Shown piece by piece: positions 9,256-18,040 of a stretch of DNA of 30,025 nucleotides. The notes beneath the pieces were generated by a model. It was not told the origin of the DNA, ran no database searches, and saw only the letters and a program-made list of their open reading frames with translations. The translations under genes and the position numbers were made by a program. This DNA is from Saprospiraceae bacterium. Lineage in GTDB: Bacteria > Bacteroidota > Bacteroidia > Chitinophagales > Saprospiraceae. The stretch covers positions 1 through 30,025 of the forward strand of contig JADKAE010000034.1 in the NCBI GenBank assembly GCA_016715405.1, given 5' to 3'. How positions within the stretch are numbered: position 1 is the first letter of the stretch; the number at the start of each line of letters is the position of its first letter.

Positions 9256-9355
9256 AGGTGGTGACAGGGTGACGACGGGGAAGTAGCCAGGTTGGCGACG
9301 ACCTGGAAGAAAAACATACTAAGCCGTCACCACCTGGATTTTCCCGGGCCGTCAC
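9256..9355. repeat. Intergenic inverted repeat (GGTGAC words)
   Basis: The outer arms AGGTGGTGAC (9256-9265) and GTCACCACCT (9326-9335) are perfect inverted copies. An inner pair, CCAGGT/ACCTGG, lies at 9287-9306. The left side iterates GGTGAC at about 8-base steps, and GCCGTCAC occurs twice on the right, the second time overlapping the asparaginase stop codon. It separates the asparaginase gene from the giant T9SS gene on the same strand and may act as a terminator or mRNA 3'-end structure. Confidence 0.6.
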
Positions 9356-10389
9356 TTATATATCTCCACCACCCTTTCCCCAGGCCGCGAATATCCCCGA
9401 TACATCCCCTCACTGTTAAACGGCATGGCCACGTTGCCGTTTTTATCCACGGCGATGAGGCCGCCTTCGCCGCCGGCTTTGACGAGCTTGTCCATGACGA
9501 CGGTGTGGGTGGCGTCTTCTAAGGAGAGGTTTTTGTAGTCCATGAGGGCAGCCACGTCGTAGGCGACGACGTAGCGGATGAAGAATTCGCCGTGGCCGGT
9601 GCAGGAGACGGCGCAGGTATTGTTGTCGGCGAAGGTGCCGGCGCCGATGACGGGCGAGTCGCCCAGGCGGTTCCAGCGCTTGTTGGTCATGCCGCCGGTG
9701 GAGGTGCCCGCAGCGAGGTTGCCCTGTTTGTCGCGCACTACACAGCCCACGGTGCCCATTTTGTGGTTGGCTTTGGCGGGCATGCCGCTTTCACTTTCTT
9801 TTTGTTTTTCAACAGCTTTGGCGCGCTGTAGGGCATCCCAGCGCTCCTGGGTGAAGAAGTATGAGGGCGCGACAGTGTCGATGCCGTTTTCGATGGCAAA
9901 AGCCTCGGCGCCTCGGCCGGTGAGCATCACGTGCGGCGATTGCTCCATGACGGCCCGCGCCAGGGTAATCGGATTTCTGACGATGGTGACGCCGCCCACG
10001 GCGCCCGCATTACGCGTAGCGCCATCCATAAACGATGCGTCGAGTTCGTTTTTGCCGTCGTGGTTAAACACGGCGCCTTTGCCGGCGTTGAAAAGCGGGT
10101 TGTCTTCCAGCGAGCGGATGGTCTGCTCCACGGCATCCATGGCGCTGCCGCCGTCTTTGAGTATTTTTTCGCCGATGTCGAGGGCGGCATTTAACGCCGC
10201 TTTGTAAGCCGCTTCCTTTTCAGGGCTCATTTCTTCGCGCAGGATGGTGCCCGCCCCACCGTGAATGACGATGGCGTATTCGTGGGTTTTGGAAGTTGTC
10301 ATAGACCCTCCCGTTTGTTGCTCGGCCCCGGGGCGCGAACAGGCGAAGGCGAATAGCCCCGCGATGATGGCGAGTTTGGATGTGCTCAT
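9352..10389 (-). CDS. Isoaspartyl peptidase / L-asparaginase (Ntn-hydrolase, type 2)
   Basis: This enzyme of the plant-type asparaginase family cleaves isoaspartyl dipeptides and asparagine. It is made as a precursor that cuts itself to free an N-terminal Thr. The nucleophile is seen as Thr213 in HKMGTVG, followed by the STGGMTNK loop (residues 230-236), the substrate-binding R241 and D244 (RLGDSP) and a TGHGE turn (264-268). HGGAG (43-47) and NAGKGAVF (101-108) match the alpha subunit. The length, 345 residues, is about 20 more than the E. coli IaaA enzyme because of an N-terminal signal with a lipobox-like LFAFAC, so it is probably a periplasmic or outer-membrane lipoprotein attached through Cys17. 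The gene stands alone between hairpin-bearing gaps. Confidence 0.93.
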   Translation of the reverse strand: MSTSKLAIIAGLFAFACSRPGAEQQTGGSMTTSKTHEYAIVIHGGAGTILREEMSPEKEAAYKAALNAALDIGEKILKDGGSAMDAVEQTIRSLEDNPLFNAGKGAVFNHDGKNELDASFMDGATRNAGAVGGVTIVRNPITLARAVMEQSPHVMLTGRGAEAFAIENGIDTVAPSYFFTQERWDALQRAKAVEKQKESESGMPAKANHKMGTVGCVVRDKQGNLAAGTSTGGMTNKRWNRLGDSPVIGAGTFADNNTCAVSCTGHGEFFIRYVVAYDVAALMDYKNLSLEDATHTVVMDKLVKAGGEGGLIAVDKNGNVAMPFNSEGMYRGYSRPGERVVEIYK

Positions 10390-10395
10390 TGTTTT

Positions 10396-10492
10396 GTTAT
10401 CTGTTGTCGGTTATCAGTTCTCTGTTAAATTTCATTGGACAAAGATAATAAACGGATAACAGAGAACCGACAACCGACAACCGACAACATTA
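10396..10492. repeat. Intergenic inverted repeat of ACCGACA heptamers bracketing a promoter box
   Basis: The right arm (10457-10489) reads TAACAGAGA, then three ACCGACA-type heptamers. The left arm (10396-10427) is its inverted partner, with fewer copies of the word (TGTTGTCGGTT and TTCTCTGTTA match exactly). The roughly 30-base loop contains TATCTTTG on the minus strand. The structure fills the gap between the end of the SprB-repeat gene and the start of the asparaginase gene. Confidence 0.8.
10440..10447 (-). promoter_or_regulatory. Bacteroidota -7 box upstream of the asparaginase gene
   Basis: Read on the minus strand this is TATCTTTG, a perfect match to the TAnnTTTG -7 consensus of Bacteroidota, 51 bases upstream of the ATG at 10389. 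A TTG lies 23 bases further upstream as a possible -33 element. The box is in the loop of the ACCGACA inverted repeat. Confidence 0.55.
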
Positions 10493-13156
10493 TCACCGAA
10501 TCAATGTCGTCTCCCCCCTAAACACCTCCCTGGTGCCATCCACGTATTCCACCTCGCGATGCCAGAGGAATACCCCGCCGTTGAGCGGTTTGTCGCGGAA
10601 GCTACCGTCCCAGCCGGAGGCTTGGTCGTTGACCGGGAAGTCTATGGCTTCGTATACCATTTCACCCCAGCGGTCGTAAATGCGGAAGCGCACTACTTTG
10701 ATATCCTGCTTGCCGTGTACCAACAACCGGTCGTTGAGGCCGTCGCCGTTGGGAGTAAAGCCGGAGGGCACGTAGGCGGTGTTGTCTTTTATTACATAAA
10801 CGGTAATGAGATCTTCCGCCTCGCAGCCCTTTTCATCGGTGATGTGCACTTCAAAGCTGGTCTGGTCGGTGATATTTACCAGCGGCGACCCACAATCCAA
10901 ACAACTCAATATGGAGGTATCGGCAGGTAACCATTCGTATTGAATGTCGCCTACTGAGCCTGTTATGGTCGGATTGAAGTTGAATGTTTCCCCGTATTTT
11001 ATATTAAAATTATCACCCAGGCTGATCGTGAGTTCTTCGGGTTCAGCAATGACGACGGCGTCCGACAAGAATTGGCAACCCCTGGCGTCGCGGACGTACA
11101 CGTTGTAAGAACCCGGCTCCAACCCAATAAAGATATTAGATCCGCTAAACTGGTTGCCATCGAGACTATAGGTGTAGAACGGCGTACCTCCTCCAGCAGT
11201 GATCTGAATAGCGCCATTGTTCTGCCCAAAGCAAATGACGTCTTCTGGTTTGACGATGGCGTTGACGGGTTCGGATGGTTGTGCCACCGTAGCGGTTTGT
11301 TCGAGTTTGCAGCCGTTGGCGTCGGTGACCTGTAAGGTATAATCACCAGCCGGCACAGGGTTTAATTCCAATCCCGTTTGGTTATTTGACCAGGTCAATT
11401 GATACGGCGGTACGCCGCCCACTACTGTAGCTTCGACAGCGCCGGTAATTTCTCCAAAGCAAGTGATATCGGTAATATCAAACGAAGTTTGAAGGGTCGG
11501 CGGTTCTGCGATAAAGTCAGCCAGGGTAGTCTCGCAATTGTTGGCATCGGTGACGGTCACCCGGTAGTTGCCGCTGGTCAGGCCGGTCACGTCTTCGGTA
11601 TCTGCGCCGTTTGTCCACAAATAGGTATACGGCGTAGTACCTCCCTGTACCACCAGGTTGATTGCGCCGCTGGGCTCTCCGGCACACAATGCGGGTGTAA
11701 GTCCTGCGGATAGTATTAACGCCGAAGGTTGATTGATGAAGGCACTCGCATCAGCTACACAACCGTTGGTATCGCTTACGGTTACCGAATAATTGCCCGC
11801 GCTCAGGTTGACAGGCGTAGCCGTGCTGCCGATGCCGGGCACACTCCACGAATACGTATAACTGCCGGCGCCGCCGGTGGCATTCACCACAATGGTACCG
11901 TCGTTGCCGCCGTTGCAATTTACGTCTGTAGAGGTAAGCGCCAAAACAATGGCGGGGGTACCGTCTACGATGGCGCTTGAAGTAGCCTGGCAGCCATTGG
12001 CGTCGGTGACGGTCACGCTATATGTACCAAGGGTTAAACCACTAGCCGTAGCAGTATTTTGCGCGTTAGGATCATTCCATAAATAGCTGTAGGGCGTAGT
12101 GCCACCTGCGGGTGTTACTGTGACGCTTCCGTCAGAAGCGCCATTGCAACTCACGAGGCCATCGGCGGCGATGGCGGAAAGCGCCGTGGGTTGTCCCAGC
12201 GTCACGCTGGCAGTCGTCTGGCAGCCGTTGGCATCGGTGACGGTCACGACGGTCAGGCCGGCAAACAAATTGAGGGCGGTGGCCGTCGTCTGGCCCGAAT
12301 TCCATAAGTATTGATAGCCCCCCACACCGCCGCCGGCAGTGACAGTCGCCTGGCCGTCGCCAAAACCAAAACAAGAGGGGTCTTCCTTGCTGGTGGTTAG
12401 GCTGATAGCAGTGGGCTGGCTTACAGTGCCTTGAGCGGTCGTCTGGCAGCCGTTGCCATCTGTCACTGTTATGCTGACCGGCCCGGCACTCAAGCCGCTG
12501 ACAGCCGGGGTCATTGGTCCGTTGGCCCAGGAATAGGAATACGAGCCTGTTCCTCCCGTTGCTTGCACCGAAGCCTGGCCGTTATTACCGCCGTTGCAAC
12601 TCGTGGGCAAGGTATTCATTGCCACTTGCAAAGCAATTGGATCGCTTAACACGATGTTGATAATTGCGGTACACGAATTAGCATCGGTGACTGTAACCAA
12701 ATAGTTGCCCGCGCTCAAATCGTTGCGGGTATCCGTAGGGGCGCCGCTATCGCTCCATTGATAATTATAGGGCGACGAGCCGCCAGATATGGTGAGCGTA
12801 GCCGAACCATCGGCACTACCGTTGCACAAAGGCGAGGTAGCTGCAATAGACACATTAATGGCCTGGGGCTGTCCGATGGTGACAGCGGAAGCCTGGCTAC
12901 AGCCGTTGCCGTCGACCACGTCAACAGAATAGTCGCCGGCGGTAAGTTGCAGCACGTTGGCCGAGTTGCCAACTACCGTACCGTCGCTGATGCGAGTCCA
13001 GGTGCAAGGCATAGTTGCCGTCGCCACCAGAGGCAGACACGGAAGCCTGCCCATCGGGGGCGCCGTTGCAGGTAGCATCGACTGCCGAGGCCGAAATTTG
13101 TACAACGGGATTTTGGTTGATGGTTGCGTTGGAGGTTGCCTCACAGCCGTTATCAT
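10493..13156 (-). CDS. SprB-repeat surface protein, C-terminal piece with type B sorting domain
   Basis: This is the C-terminal piece of the protein starting at 15925. It carries about eight and a half SprB repeats of roughly 75 residues (C-G-DG, then GG-PY-Y-W, then AGNYSVTVTDANGC), a Cys-containing Ig-like segment (EWLPADTSILSCLDC), and a C-terminal gliding-motility-associated domain (FTPNGDGLNDR, RIYDRWGEMVYE, WDGSF, G-F-W), which is the T9SS type B sorting signal. SprB is the flavobacterial gliding adhesin, but these repeats are also common in non-gliding relatives, so motility is only a possibility. The first roughly 48 residues (up to MPC) are out-of-frame reading: true homology starts at about 13005 with TWTRISDG, in mid-repeat. 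Confidence 0.82.
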   Translation of the reverse strand: MITAVRQPPTQPSTKIPLYKFRPRQSMLPATAPPMGRLPCLPLVATATMPCTWTRISDGTVVGNSANVLQLTAGDYSVDVVDGNGCSQASAVTIGQPQAINVSIAATSPLCNGSADGSATLTISGGSSPYNYQWSDSGAPTDTRNDLSAGNYLVTVTDANSCTAIINIVLSDPIALQVAMNTLPTSCNGGNNGQASVQATGGTGSYSYSWANGPMTPAVSGLSAGPVSITVTDGNGCQTTAQGTVSQPTAISLTTSKEDPSCFGFGDGQATVTAGGGVGGYQYLWNSGQTTATALNLFAGLTVVTVTDANGCQTTASVTLGQPTALSAIAADGLVSCNGASDGSVTVTPAGGTTPYSYLWNDPNAQNTATASGLTLGTYSVTVTDANGCQATSSAIVDGTPAIVLALTSTDVNCNGGNDGTIVVNATGGAGSYTYSWSVPGIGSTATPVNLSAGNYSVTVSDTNGCVADASAFINQPSALILSAGLTPALCAGEPSGAINLVVQGGTTPYTYLWTNGADTEDVTGLTSGNYRVTVTDANNCETTLADFIAEPPTLQTSFDITDITCFGEITGAVEATVVGGVPPYQLTWSNNQTGLELNPVPAGDYTLQVTDANGCKLEQTATVAQPSEPVNAIVKPEDVICFGQNNGAIQITAGGGTPFYTYSLDGNQFSGSNIFIGLEPGSYNVYVRDARGCQFLSDAVVIAEPEELTISLGDNFNIKYGETFNFNPTITGSVGDIQYEWLPADTSILSCLDCGSPLVNITDQTSFEVHITDEKGCEAEDLITVYVIKDNTAYVPSGFTPNGDGLNDRLLVHGKQDIKVVRFRIYDRWGEMVYEAIDFPVNDQASGWDGSFRDKPLNGGVFLWHREVEYVDGTREVFRGETTLIR

Positions 13157-13745
13157 CAGTCACAGTAACCACAAAAGTTCCCGCCGCCAATCCGGTAGCG
13201 GTTGCCGTATTTTGCGAGCCTGCCGCAGTATCCCACAAGTAATTATAAGCTCCTGTACCGCCTGTTGCAGACGCCGTGGCTTCGCCGTCGGCCAATCCGA
13301 AACAAGTTACATCTACCGGCGTAGTGGAGGCCTGGAGTGCGGTCGGCTCGTCTATCGTCACCGACGAAACAGAAGGACATCCATTGGCATCGGTAATCGT
13401 TACGTCGTAATTGCCGGCTGACAAACCCGTAGCCACAGAATCAACCGACATGCTGCTCCAGCTAAATGCGTATGGTCCTGCCCCTCCAGTTACAATAAAG
13501 GTGGCACTTCCAGCGCTGCCGGTTCGCCAATCGTAAACTGCACGGGTGCATTACAGCCCGAAGCATCACCCACTGTAGCTACGTAATTGCCCGCAGGGAG
13601 GTTGGCAAAGCTGCCGGTCGTGTTGGATTGTCCGTTGAGGGTATAGCTGAACGGGGCTAAACCGCCCGTAGGAGTAATCGTCACTGTGCCGTCGGCGCCA
13701 CCGTTACAGCCGGCATCGGTTGTCGAAGTGCTCAGGCTTGCCGGC
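11035..13745 (-). repeat. About 12 tandem SprB repeats
   Basis: I count twelve units of about 75 residues by their C(N/F)G--DG, GG---Y-Y-W and G-Y-VTVTD-NGC landmarks. The second unit from the N-terminus lacks its first half (the stretch with the Cys and DG), exactly where the frame breaks near 13520. The units have diverged well beyond the GloVer array, so this array is older or less homogenised. Confidence 0.82.
12921..13451 (-). CDS. SprB-repeat surface protein, middle piece
   Basis: These are SprB repeats linking the N- and C-terminal pieces of the same protein. The frame is open upstream of the listed Met to about 13525 (TFIVTGGAGPYAFSW). It breaks near 13003, after GGDGNYA, where one base too many is present; the last roughly 25 residues are out of frame. 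Not a separate gene. Confidence 0.7.
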   Translation of the reverse strand: MSVDSVATGLSAGNYDVTITDANGCPSVSSVTIDEPTALQASTTPVDVTCFGLADGEATASATGGTGAYNYLWDTAAGSQNTATATGLAAGTFVVTVTDDNGCEATSNATINQNPVVQISASAVDATCNGAPDGQASVSASGGDGNYALHLDSHQRRYGSWQLGQRAATYRRRLFC

Positions 13746-15925
13746 GTACAAGGCAATGCATCACAAGTGATAGTCGTGATACCGCCGGGGCAATCACCCA
13801 GGGCTCTCACCTGGAAGGTAACAGACTGAGAGGTAACCAATCCGCTTACGTCATGCGACAACCCGTTGTTGGGACTTACCCAACCGCTATTGTCGATATT
13901 GATCTCATAACCCAATGCGCCGGGGATGTCATCCCAGAATACGGCTACGGTGCTTTCCGTAGCGGTGCCGCAGCTTACATCGGGAGGGGTAAGTATGGGT
14001 ATCGCAGAAATTCCGATGGTGTCGGTTACTTCACAACCATACGAGTCATAAGCCCGAAGCACGTAATCGGTAGCTGTCAGTTGAGGTGTGACGGTCGGAT
14101 TGGGACAATCGGCGCAACTGAGCCCTGCAGACGGCGTCCATTCGTAGTTTATTTCGTAAGCAGGATTAAAACAAATTGTCCAACTGTGCAAGGTGCCCTC
14201 CAGACTGTTTGTATCGTCTATCAATTGCAGGCGCCAGGTGCCGTTGGTGCTTTTGTTGTTGCCATCCCATAAGTCCGACCACACGCCTTCGGGCAGGAAG
14301 TTGCCGGTAAACGGCACAGCAGAAGGTGGAGCGAACGGCCCGGGGAAGTTGATTGGCAAAGCGGCATCCGTTGTAAAACAGGTATGGAGGTAATAGTCCA
14401 TGGCCAGGCCGTTGCCGCCATTGCCGCCGTTATCGGATGTCAGCTCGATAAACTGGTCATCCGGACTAATGAGATAGATATCCAGGTCGTCGATCCAACG
14501 GTGAGATAAACTATCGATACAAACCGAGCGAATGACGCCGGGCCCTAATATCGGCGGCAATACGCCTCCTACCGTGATATCTGAGAATCGAGGCACGTTA
14601 GTGGGCGTAATGAGCAGGTCATTGTCGTTGGTAAAACAGGGAGGTTCGGGTACCGGCACGTTCAGCGTGCCGTCGAGTTGGATCTCTGTACCTGCACAGA
14701 CACTTTGGTCCAAACCCAAATCGGGTGCGACGAGTTGGTTGTCTTTTATAAAAATAGTAATCGTATCCCGGTTGCATAAGTCGCGCTGTACGTCCAGCAC
14801 AAGCGTTTCAGGCGCTTCGGCGATGCCGTCTTCAATGGCAATAATGGGTATGGTTAGTATGGAATCGCCGGCGGGAATGAACAAGTCTGCCGGGATAAAT
14901 TCGTAATCGACGCCGTTTTGGGCCGTGCCGATAATTTGATAATCAATAAACAAATCCGATTCGGTGGGCGTAGGCAGCGAAAAGGTAAGCGTGCCAGGCG
15001 AACAACCTTCTGCGATGGAGCCGTCGAGGCTCACCGTGGTGGCTTCCACATTAAGCGATCCGGTACCAAAACTTTTTGCCTCCAAAAACACGCCGGAGTC
15101 GAAGGCGGCATCTGATACGTCGCAGATCACGAGTTTGATCGTATACTCCTGACAGGGTACCACGATAGCTTCTGCGATAAATACATCGGTATAACCATCA
15201 TAAGAAGGCAGCACATTCGAGCCGTTATTGTCATTGTAATACTGCGAATAGTTGAGGCTGCCATTAGGGGGAGTGCAGTTGGCGATATTTCCTGCACCGC
15301 CTACCACGCCCGAGTTTACATTATTAATCCGCACCGGCAGGTTAGTGCCGGGTATCAAAGCAATATTGGCAGCATTATTGGCATATGGCCCGGTGATGCC
15401 GGGGCCGGAGATAAAAAATCCGAAAATATCATTATACGCACTACAGGCAAATTCGGGGTATTCTTCCGAACCAAACACATAGCGAAACCGCAGCGTATCA
15501 GCAATCGGTTTAAAAGTAATGACGTATTTAGTTACGTTATAAATATTAAGCCCGCCTGCAATGGCCTGCAAATCGGGATCGGAAAAAGCGCTCATATTGT
15601 CCACGCTTGCAAAAGCATTACCGGTAGAGTTAACTCCCGTTTCAAAGGCGCCTTGTGTTACCGCCGCGCCGGTAGTCATAACTAATCCGCGCTCTATGCC
15701 AACTTCGTCGATTCCGTATTTAAAAAATCCTACCGATTTACTGGCGCCGAAATAATCTACACTAATAACCTCCACCCCTTCTCCCAAAAATACATTGGTA
15801 ATCAGGTTTTGCGGGGTAATAGGCGGAGCATTAGTGACCTCCAGCGGCTGCGCATCGAGTCTTTGAAGCGCACAAACACAGCAAAACAGGAATAAGAAAA
15901 TCCGGGCTATAGGCAGTCGTCTCAT
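13490..15925 (-). CDS. SprB-repeat surface protein, N-terminal piece: choice-of-anchor L, Calx-beta, P-domain
   Basis: The protein begins with a Sec signal peptide (MRRLPIARIFLFLFC, cleavage near residue 25). A choice-of-anchor L domain follows (residues about 35-285; NVFLGEGVEV, GSEEYPEF, FGFFISGPG), then a Calx-beta module (about 290-395; GVDYEF, EAPETL), a proprotein-convertase P-type beta domain (about 420-605; DLDIYLISPD, GTWRLQLIDD), a short Ig-like stretch, an FN3-like domain (about 650-725) and the first SprB repeat (about 735-805). It is export cargo of T9SS, and its sorting domain lies at 10493. The frame stops at 13490 where part of a repeat is missing. A good -7 box lies 35 bases upstream of the ATG. 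Confidence 0.85.
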   Translation of the reverse strand: MRRLPIARIFLFLFCCVCALQRLDAQPLEVTNAPPITPQNLITNVFLGEGVEVISVDYFGASKSVGFFKYGIDEVGIERGLVMTTGAAVTQGAFETGVNSTGNAFASVDNMSAFSDPDLQAIAGGLNIYNVTKYVITFKPIADTLRFRYVFGSEEYPEFACSAYNDIFGFFISGPGITGPYANNAANIALIPGTNLPVRINNVNSGVVGGAGNIANCTPPNGSLNYSQYYNDNNGSNVLPSYDGYTDVFIAEAIVVPCQEYTIKLVICDVSDAAFDSGVFLEAKSFGTGSLNVEATTVSLDGSIAEGCSPGTLTFSLPTPTESDLFIDYQIIGTAQNGVDYEFIPADLFIPAGDSILTIPIIAIEDGIAEAPETLVLDVQRDLCNRDTITIFIKDNQLVAPDLGLDQSVCAGTEIQLDGTLNVPVPEPPCFTNDNDLLITPTNVPRFSDITVGGVLPPILGPGVIRSVCIDSLSHRWIDDLDIYLISPDDQFIELTSDNGGNGGNGLAMDYYLHTCFTTDAALPINFPGPFAPPSAVPFTGNFLPEGVWSDLWDGNNKSTNGTWRLQLIDDTNSLEGTLHSWTICFNPAYEINYEWTPSAGLSCADCPNPTVTPQLTATDYVLRAYDSYGCEVTDTIGISAIPILTPPDVSCGTATESTVAVFWDDIPGALGYEINIDNSGWVSPNNGLSHDVSGLVTSQSVTFQVRALGDCPGGITTITCDALPCTPASLSTSTTDAGCNGGADGTVTITPTGGLAPFSYTLNGQSNTTGSFANLPAGNYVATVGDASGCNAPVQFTIGEPAALEVPPLL

Positions 15926-15959
15926 ATACAGCGTAATATAGCGGGTGAACGAATATGGT

Positions 15960-15967
15960 CAAATATA
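15960..15967 (-). promoter_or_regulatory. Bacteroidota -7 box upstream of the SprB-repeat gene
   Basis: The minus strand reads TATATTTG, a perfect TAnnTTTG, 35 bases upstream of the ATG at 15925. A TTG lies 22 bases further upstream, within the usual -33 spacing. The rest of the gap (15968-16100) shows no gene. Confidence 0.55.
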
Positions 15968-16100
15968 GCATTTGTTTGGAAACCTAACGCAAGGGCAAAA
16001 ATAGATTCTTGTATTCATACCATTACAATAAAAGACATCCAAATGGTCGCTGTAATACAAAATCCCTTTTGGTGCGAATTCGCTGCCTGGCTCTATTCAG

Positions 16101-16176
16101 CAGTTAGCAGTTAGCGCTTAGCAGTTAGCGCTAAGCCCTAACCGCTAGGCCCTAACCGCTAGGCCCTAACCGCTAA
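16101..16176. repeat. Heptamer-built inverted repeat overlapping the 3' end of hemF
   Basis: The left arm is five heptamers in register (CAGTTAG, CAGTTAG, CGCTTAG, CAGTTAG, CGCTAA; 16101-16134). The right arm is three 14-base units, GCCCTAACCGCTAG (16135-16176), each of two heptamers. The arms pair imperfectly. The third right unit encodes the last residues of HemF and the second contains its stop codon, so the array extends into the gene. Confidence 0.8.
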
Positions 16177-17046
16177 TATGGATTGCGTAAACTCCTCCGG
16201 GCTGCCGGGTTCAGGGATGAATTCGTAGGGCCACTGGGCCATAGGGGGCAGGCTCATCAGGATGGAAGCGGTGCGGCCGTCGGTGTCGAGGCCGAATTTG
16301 GTGCCTTTATCCCACAATAAATTGAATTCCACGTAGCGGCCGCGGCGCAGGGATTGCCAGTGGCTTTCTCTATCAGAAAATGGCCTGTCTTTGTTGGCGG
16401 CCAGGAGGGGCAGGTAAACAGGGCAAAAGGTCTGCCCGATTTCTTGCACAAAAGCCCAGCGCGACGCTTTGGTAAACGGGGATTCCGGGCCGAGTCTGTC
16501 AAAAAAAATGCCACCGATGCCGCGGGTTTCTTTGCGATGGGGCAAGTAAAAATAATCGTCGGCCCATTGTTTGAAACGGGGATAATAGGTTTCATCGTGT
16601 TTGTCACAGGCCGTTTGAAGGGTTTCGTGAAAAAAGCGGGCCTCTTCCAGATTCACGTAGTGAGGTGTGAGATCGATACCCCCGCCGAACCACCAGCGGC
16701 CGTCGTTCATTTCAAAATAACGCACATTCATGTGAATGATGGGCACATACGGGTTGGAAGGATGCAGTACGATAGATACGCCGGTGGCAAAAAACTGGCC
16801 GGCGTCTACTTTTAAAGCCTGCCCAATTTTTTCAGGTAAAGGCCCCCATACGGCCGAAAAATTGACTCCGCCCTTTTCAATGTGGCGGCCTTCGAGGATG
16901 CGGGTGCGCCCGCCTCCACCCGCCGGGCGTTGCCAGCGGTCTTCGCGGAAGCTCCCCTGGCCGTCGGCAGCACTCAACTGGCGACAAATATCGTCCTGGA
17001 GGGATTCCATCCATCCGGCTATATCTTCTTTTGACAACATGGACAT
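16159..17046 (-). CDS. hemF: Oxygen-dependent coproporphyrinogen III oxidase
   Basis: HemF oxidatively decarboxylates coproporphyrinogen III to protoporphyrinogen IX in the cytoplasm, a late step of haem synthesis that uses O2. At 295 residues it matches the E. coli enzyme (299). Family landmarks are GGGGRTRILEG (43-53), LHPSNPYVPIIHMNVRYFE (94-112), WWFGGGIDLTPHYV (118-131), YYPRFKQWADDYFYLPHRKE (154-173), RGIGGIFFD (175-183) and RGRYVEFNLLWDKGTKFGL (235-253). Conserved histidines include H95, H105 and H170. Its presence indicates an organism that can make haem aerobically. The last five residues (LAVRA) and the stop lie inside a short-word repeat. The ATG at 17046 is followed by two more in-frame Met codons within four residues, so the exact start is uncertain by three residues. 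Confidence 0.96.
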   Translation of the reverse strand: MSMLSKEDIAGWMESLQDDICRQLSAADGQGSFREDRWQRPAGGGGRTRILEGRHIEKGGVNFSAVWGPLPEKIGQALKVDAGQFFATGVSIVLHPSNPYVPIIHMNVRYFEMNDGRWWFGGGIDLTPHYVNLEEARFFHETLQTACDKHDETYYPRFKQWADDYFYLPHRKETRGIGGIFFDRLGPESPFTKASRWAFVQEIGQTFCPVYLPLLAANKDRPFSDRESHWQSLRRGRYVEFNLLWDKGTKFGLDTDGRTASILMSLPPMAQWPYEFIPEPGSPEEFTQSILAVRA

Positions 17047-17089
17047 TACTTATTGGCAGTAGCGTTTGAAATGCGTTATTTTACGCCTG

Positions 17090-17097
17090 CAAAGGTA
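17090..17097 (-). promoter_or_regulatory. hemF promoter -7 box
   Basis: The minus strand reads TACCTTTG (TAnnTTTG), 43 bases upstream of the hemF ATG, with a TTG 16 bases further upstream as a -33 element. It lies in the 95-base divergent gap between hemF and the nucleoside phosphorylase gene. Confidence 0.6.
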
Positions 17098-17141
17098 AGG
17101 CGTGTGATACGCCCAATGTTCATCTCAACGTCAAAAACGTT

Positions 17142-18029
17142 ATGAAACCAATATCCTCCGCAGAATTCATACTCAACGAAGACGGCAGTATTTATCACCT
17201 GCATTTGCGCCCCGAAGGCCTTGCCGATCTGGTGCTCACCGTGGGCGACCCCCAGCGCGTGGCGCTCATCTCCCGCTATTTTGATAAAATTGATACCCAA
17301 ACCTCCAAACGCGAATTTGTGACGCATACCGGCTGGCTGGGCAATCGCCGCATTACGGTGATATCCACGGGTATCGGCACCGACAATATCGATATTGTGG
17401 TGAATGAACTCGACGCCCTGTGTAATATAGATCCCGAAACGCGATTGCCGCGAGCAGAAAAAAAACAACTCACCTTCCTTCGGGTAGGCACTTCCGGCGG
17501 CCTTCAGCCTCATCTTGAACCCGGCACGGTGCTGGTCTCCGCCTACGGCGTCGGACTCGATAACCTGATGCAGTTTTACGATTATCAAAATAACCTGGAG
17601 GAACTGGAATTATACGACAGCCTGATGGCTTTTTTCAGCGAAACGGGCCCACTACCCGTAAATCCCTATGTATTTGGCGCCGACCACTCCCTGCTCGCGT
17701 CGTTTGCCCCTTCCCTACCCCGCGGTATTACGCTCACCTGTCCCGGCTTTTACGGCCCCCAGGGCCGCCAATTGAGAGGTCCGCTCGTGATGGGCGAAGA
17801 AGCCGTTTTAAATATGCAGCATTTTACACACAAGGGGTTATTTATTTCAAATTTTGAAATGGAAACTTCCGCTTTATTCGGCTTAAGTTCACTCCTCGGC
17901 CACAAAGCGCTGTCTTGCAATGTGTTACTCGCCAATAGAACGAAAGGCACGTTTAGCGAAGATCCAGCCAAGGAAGTGGATATCCTGGTAAAAACTGTTT
18001 TTGATGAGATTTCAGCGGGAAGGATATAG
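17142..18029 (+). CDS. Nucleoside phosphorylase (uridine/purine phosphorylase family)
   Basis: This belongs to the NP-I family, which splits nucleosides with phosphate into base and (deoxy)ribose-1-phosphate for salvage. Visible motifs are GDPQR (35-39, phosphate binding), STGIGTDN (75-82), RVGTSGG (114-120), the FEMETSALF motif (238-246, whose Met-Glu binds the ribose) and a closing helix. The 295-residue length fits the hexameric class, slightly longer than E. coli Udp (253). The sequence looks more like the uridine phosphorylase branch, but base specificity cannot be read from it. It is divergent from hemF and converges on the transaldolase gene, separated by a hairpin and a strong terminator. 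Confidence 0.88.
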   Translation: MKPISSAEFILNEDGSIYHLHLRPEGLADLVLTVGDPQRVALISRYFDKIDTQTSKREFVTHTGWLGNRRITVISTGIGTDNIDIVVNELDALCNIDPETRLPRAEKKQLTFLRVGTSGGLQPHLEPGTVLVSAYGVGLDNLMQFYDYQNNLEELELYDSLMAFFSETGPLPVNPYVFGADHSLLASFAPSLPRGITLTCPGFYGPQGRQLRGPLVMGEEAVLNMQHFTHKGLFISNFEMETSALFGLSSLLGHKALSCNVLLANRTKGTFSEDPAKEVDILVKTVFDEISAGRI

Positions 18030-18040
18030 ATTTAATTAAT

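Noticed and set aside
9578..10207. 209-codon plus-strand open frame opposite the asparaginase gene
   Set aside because: The minus-strand frame has the full Ntn-hydrolase motif set; the antisense frame has no recognisable features.
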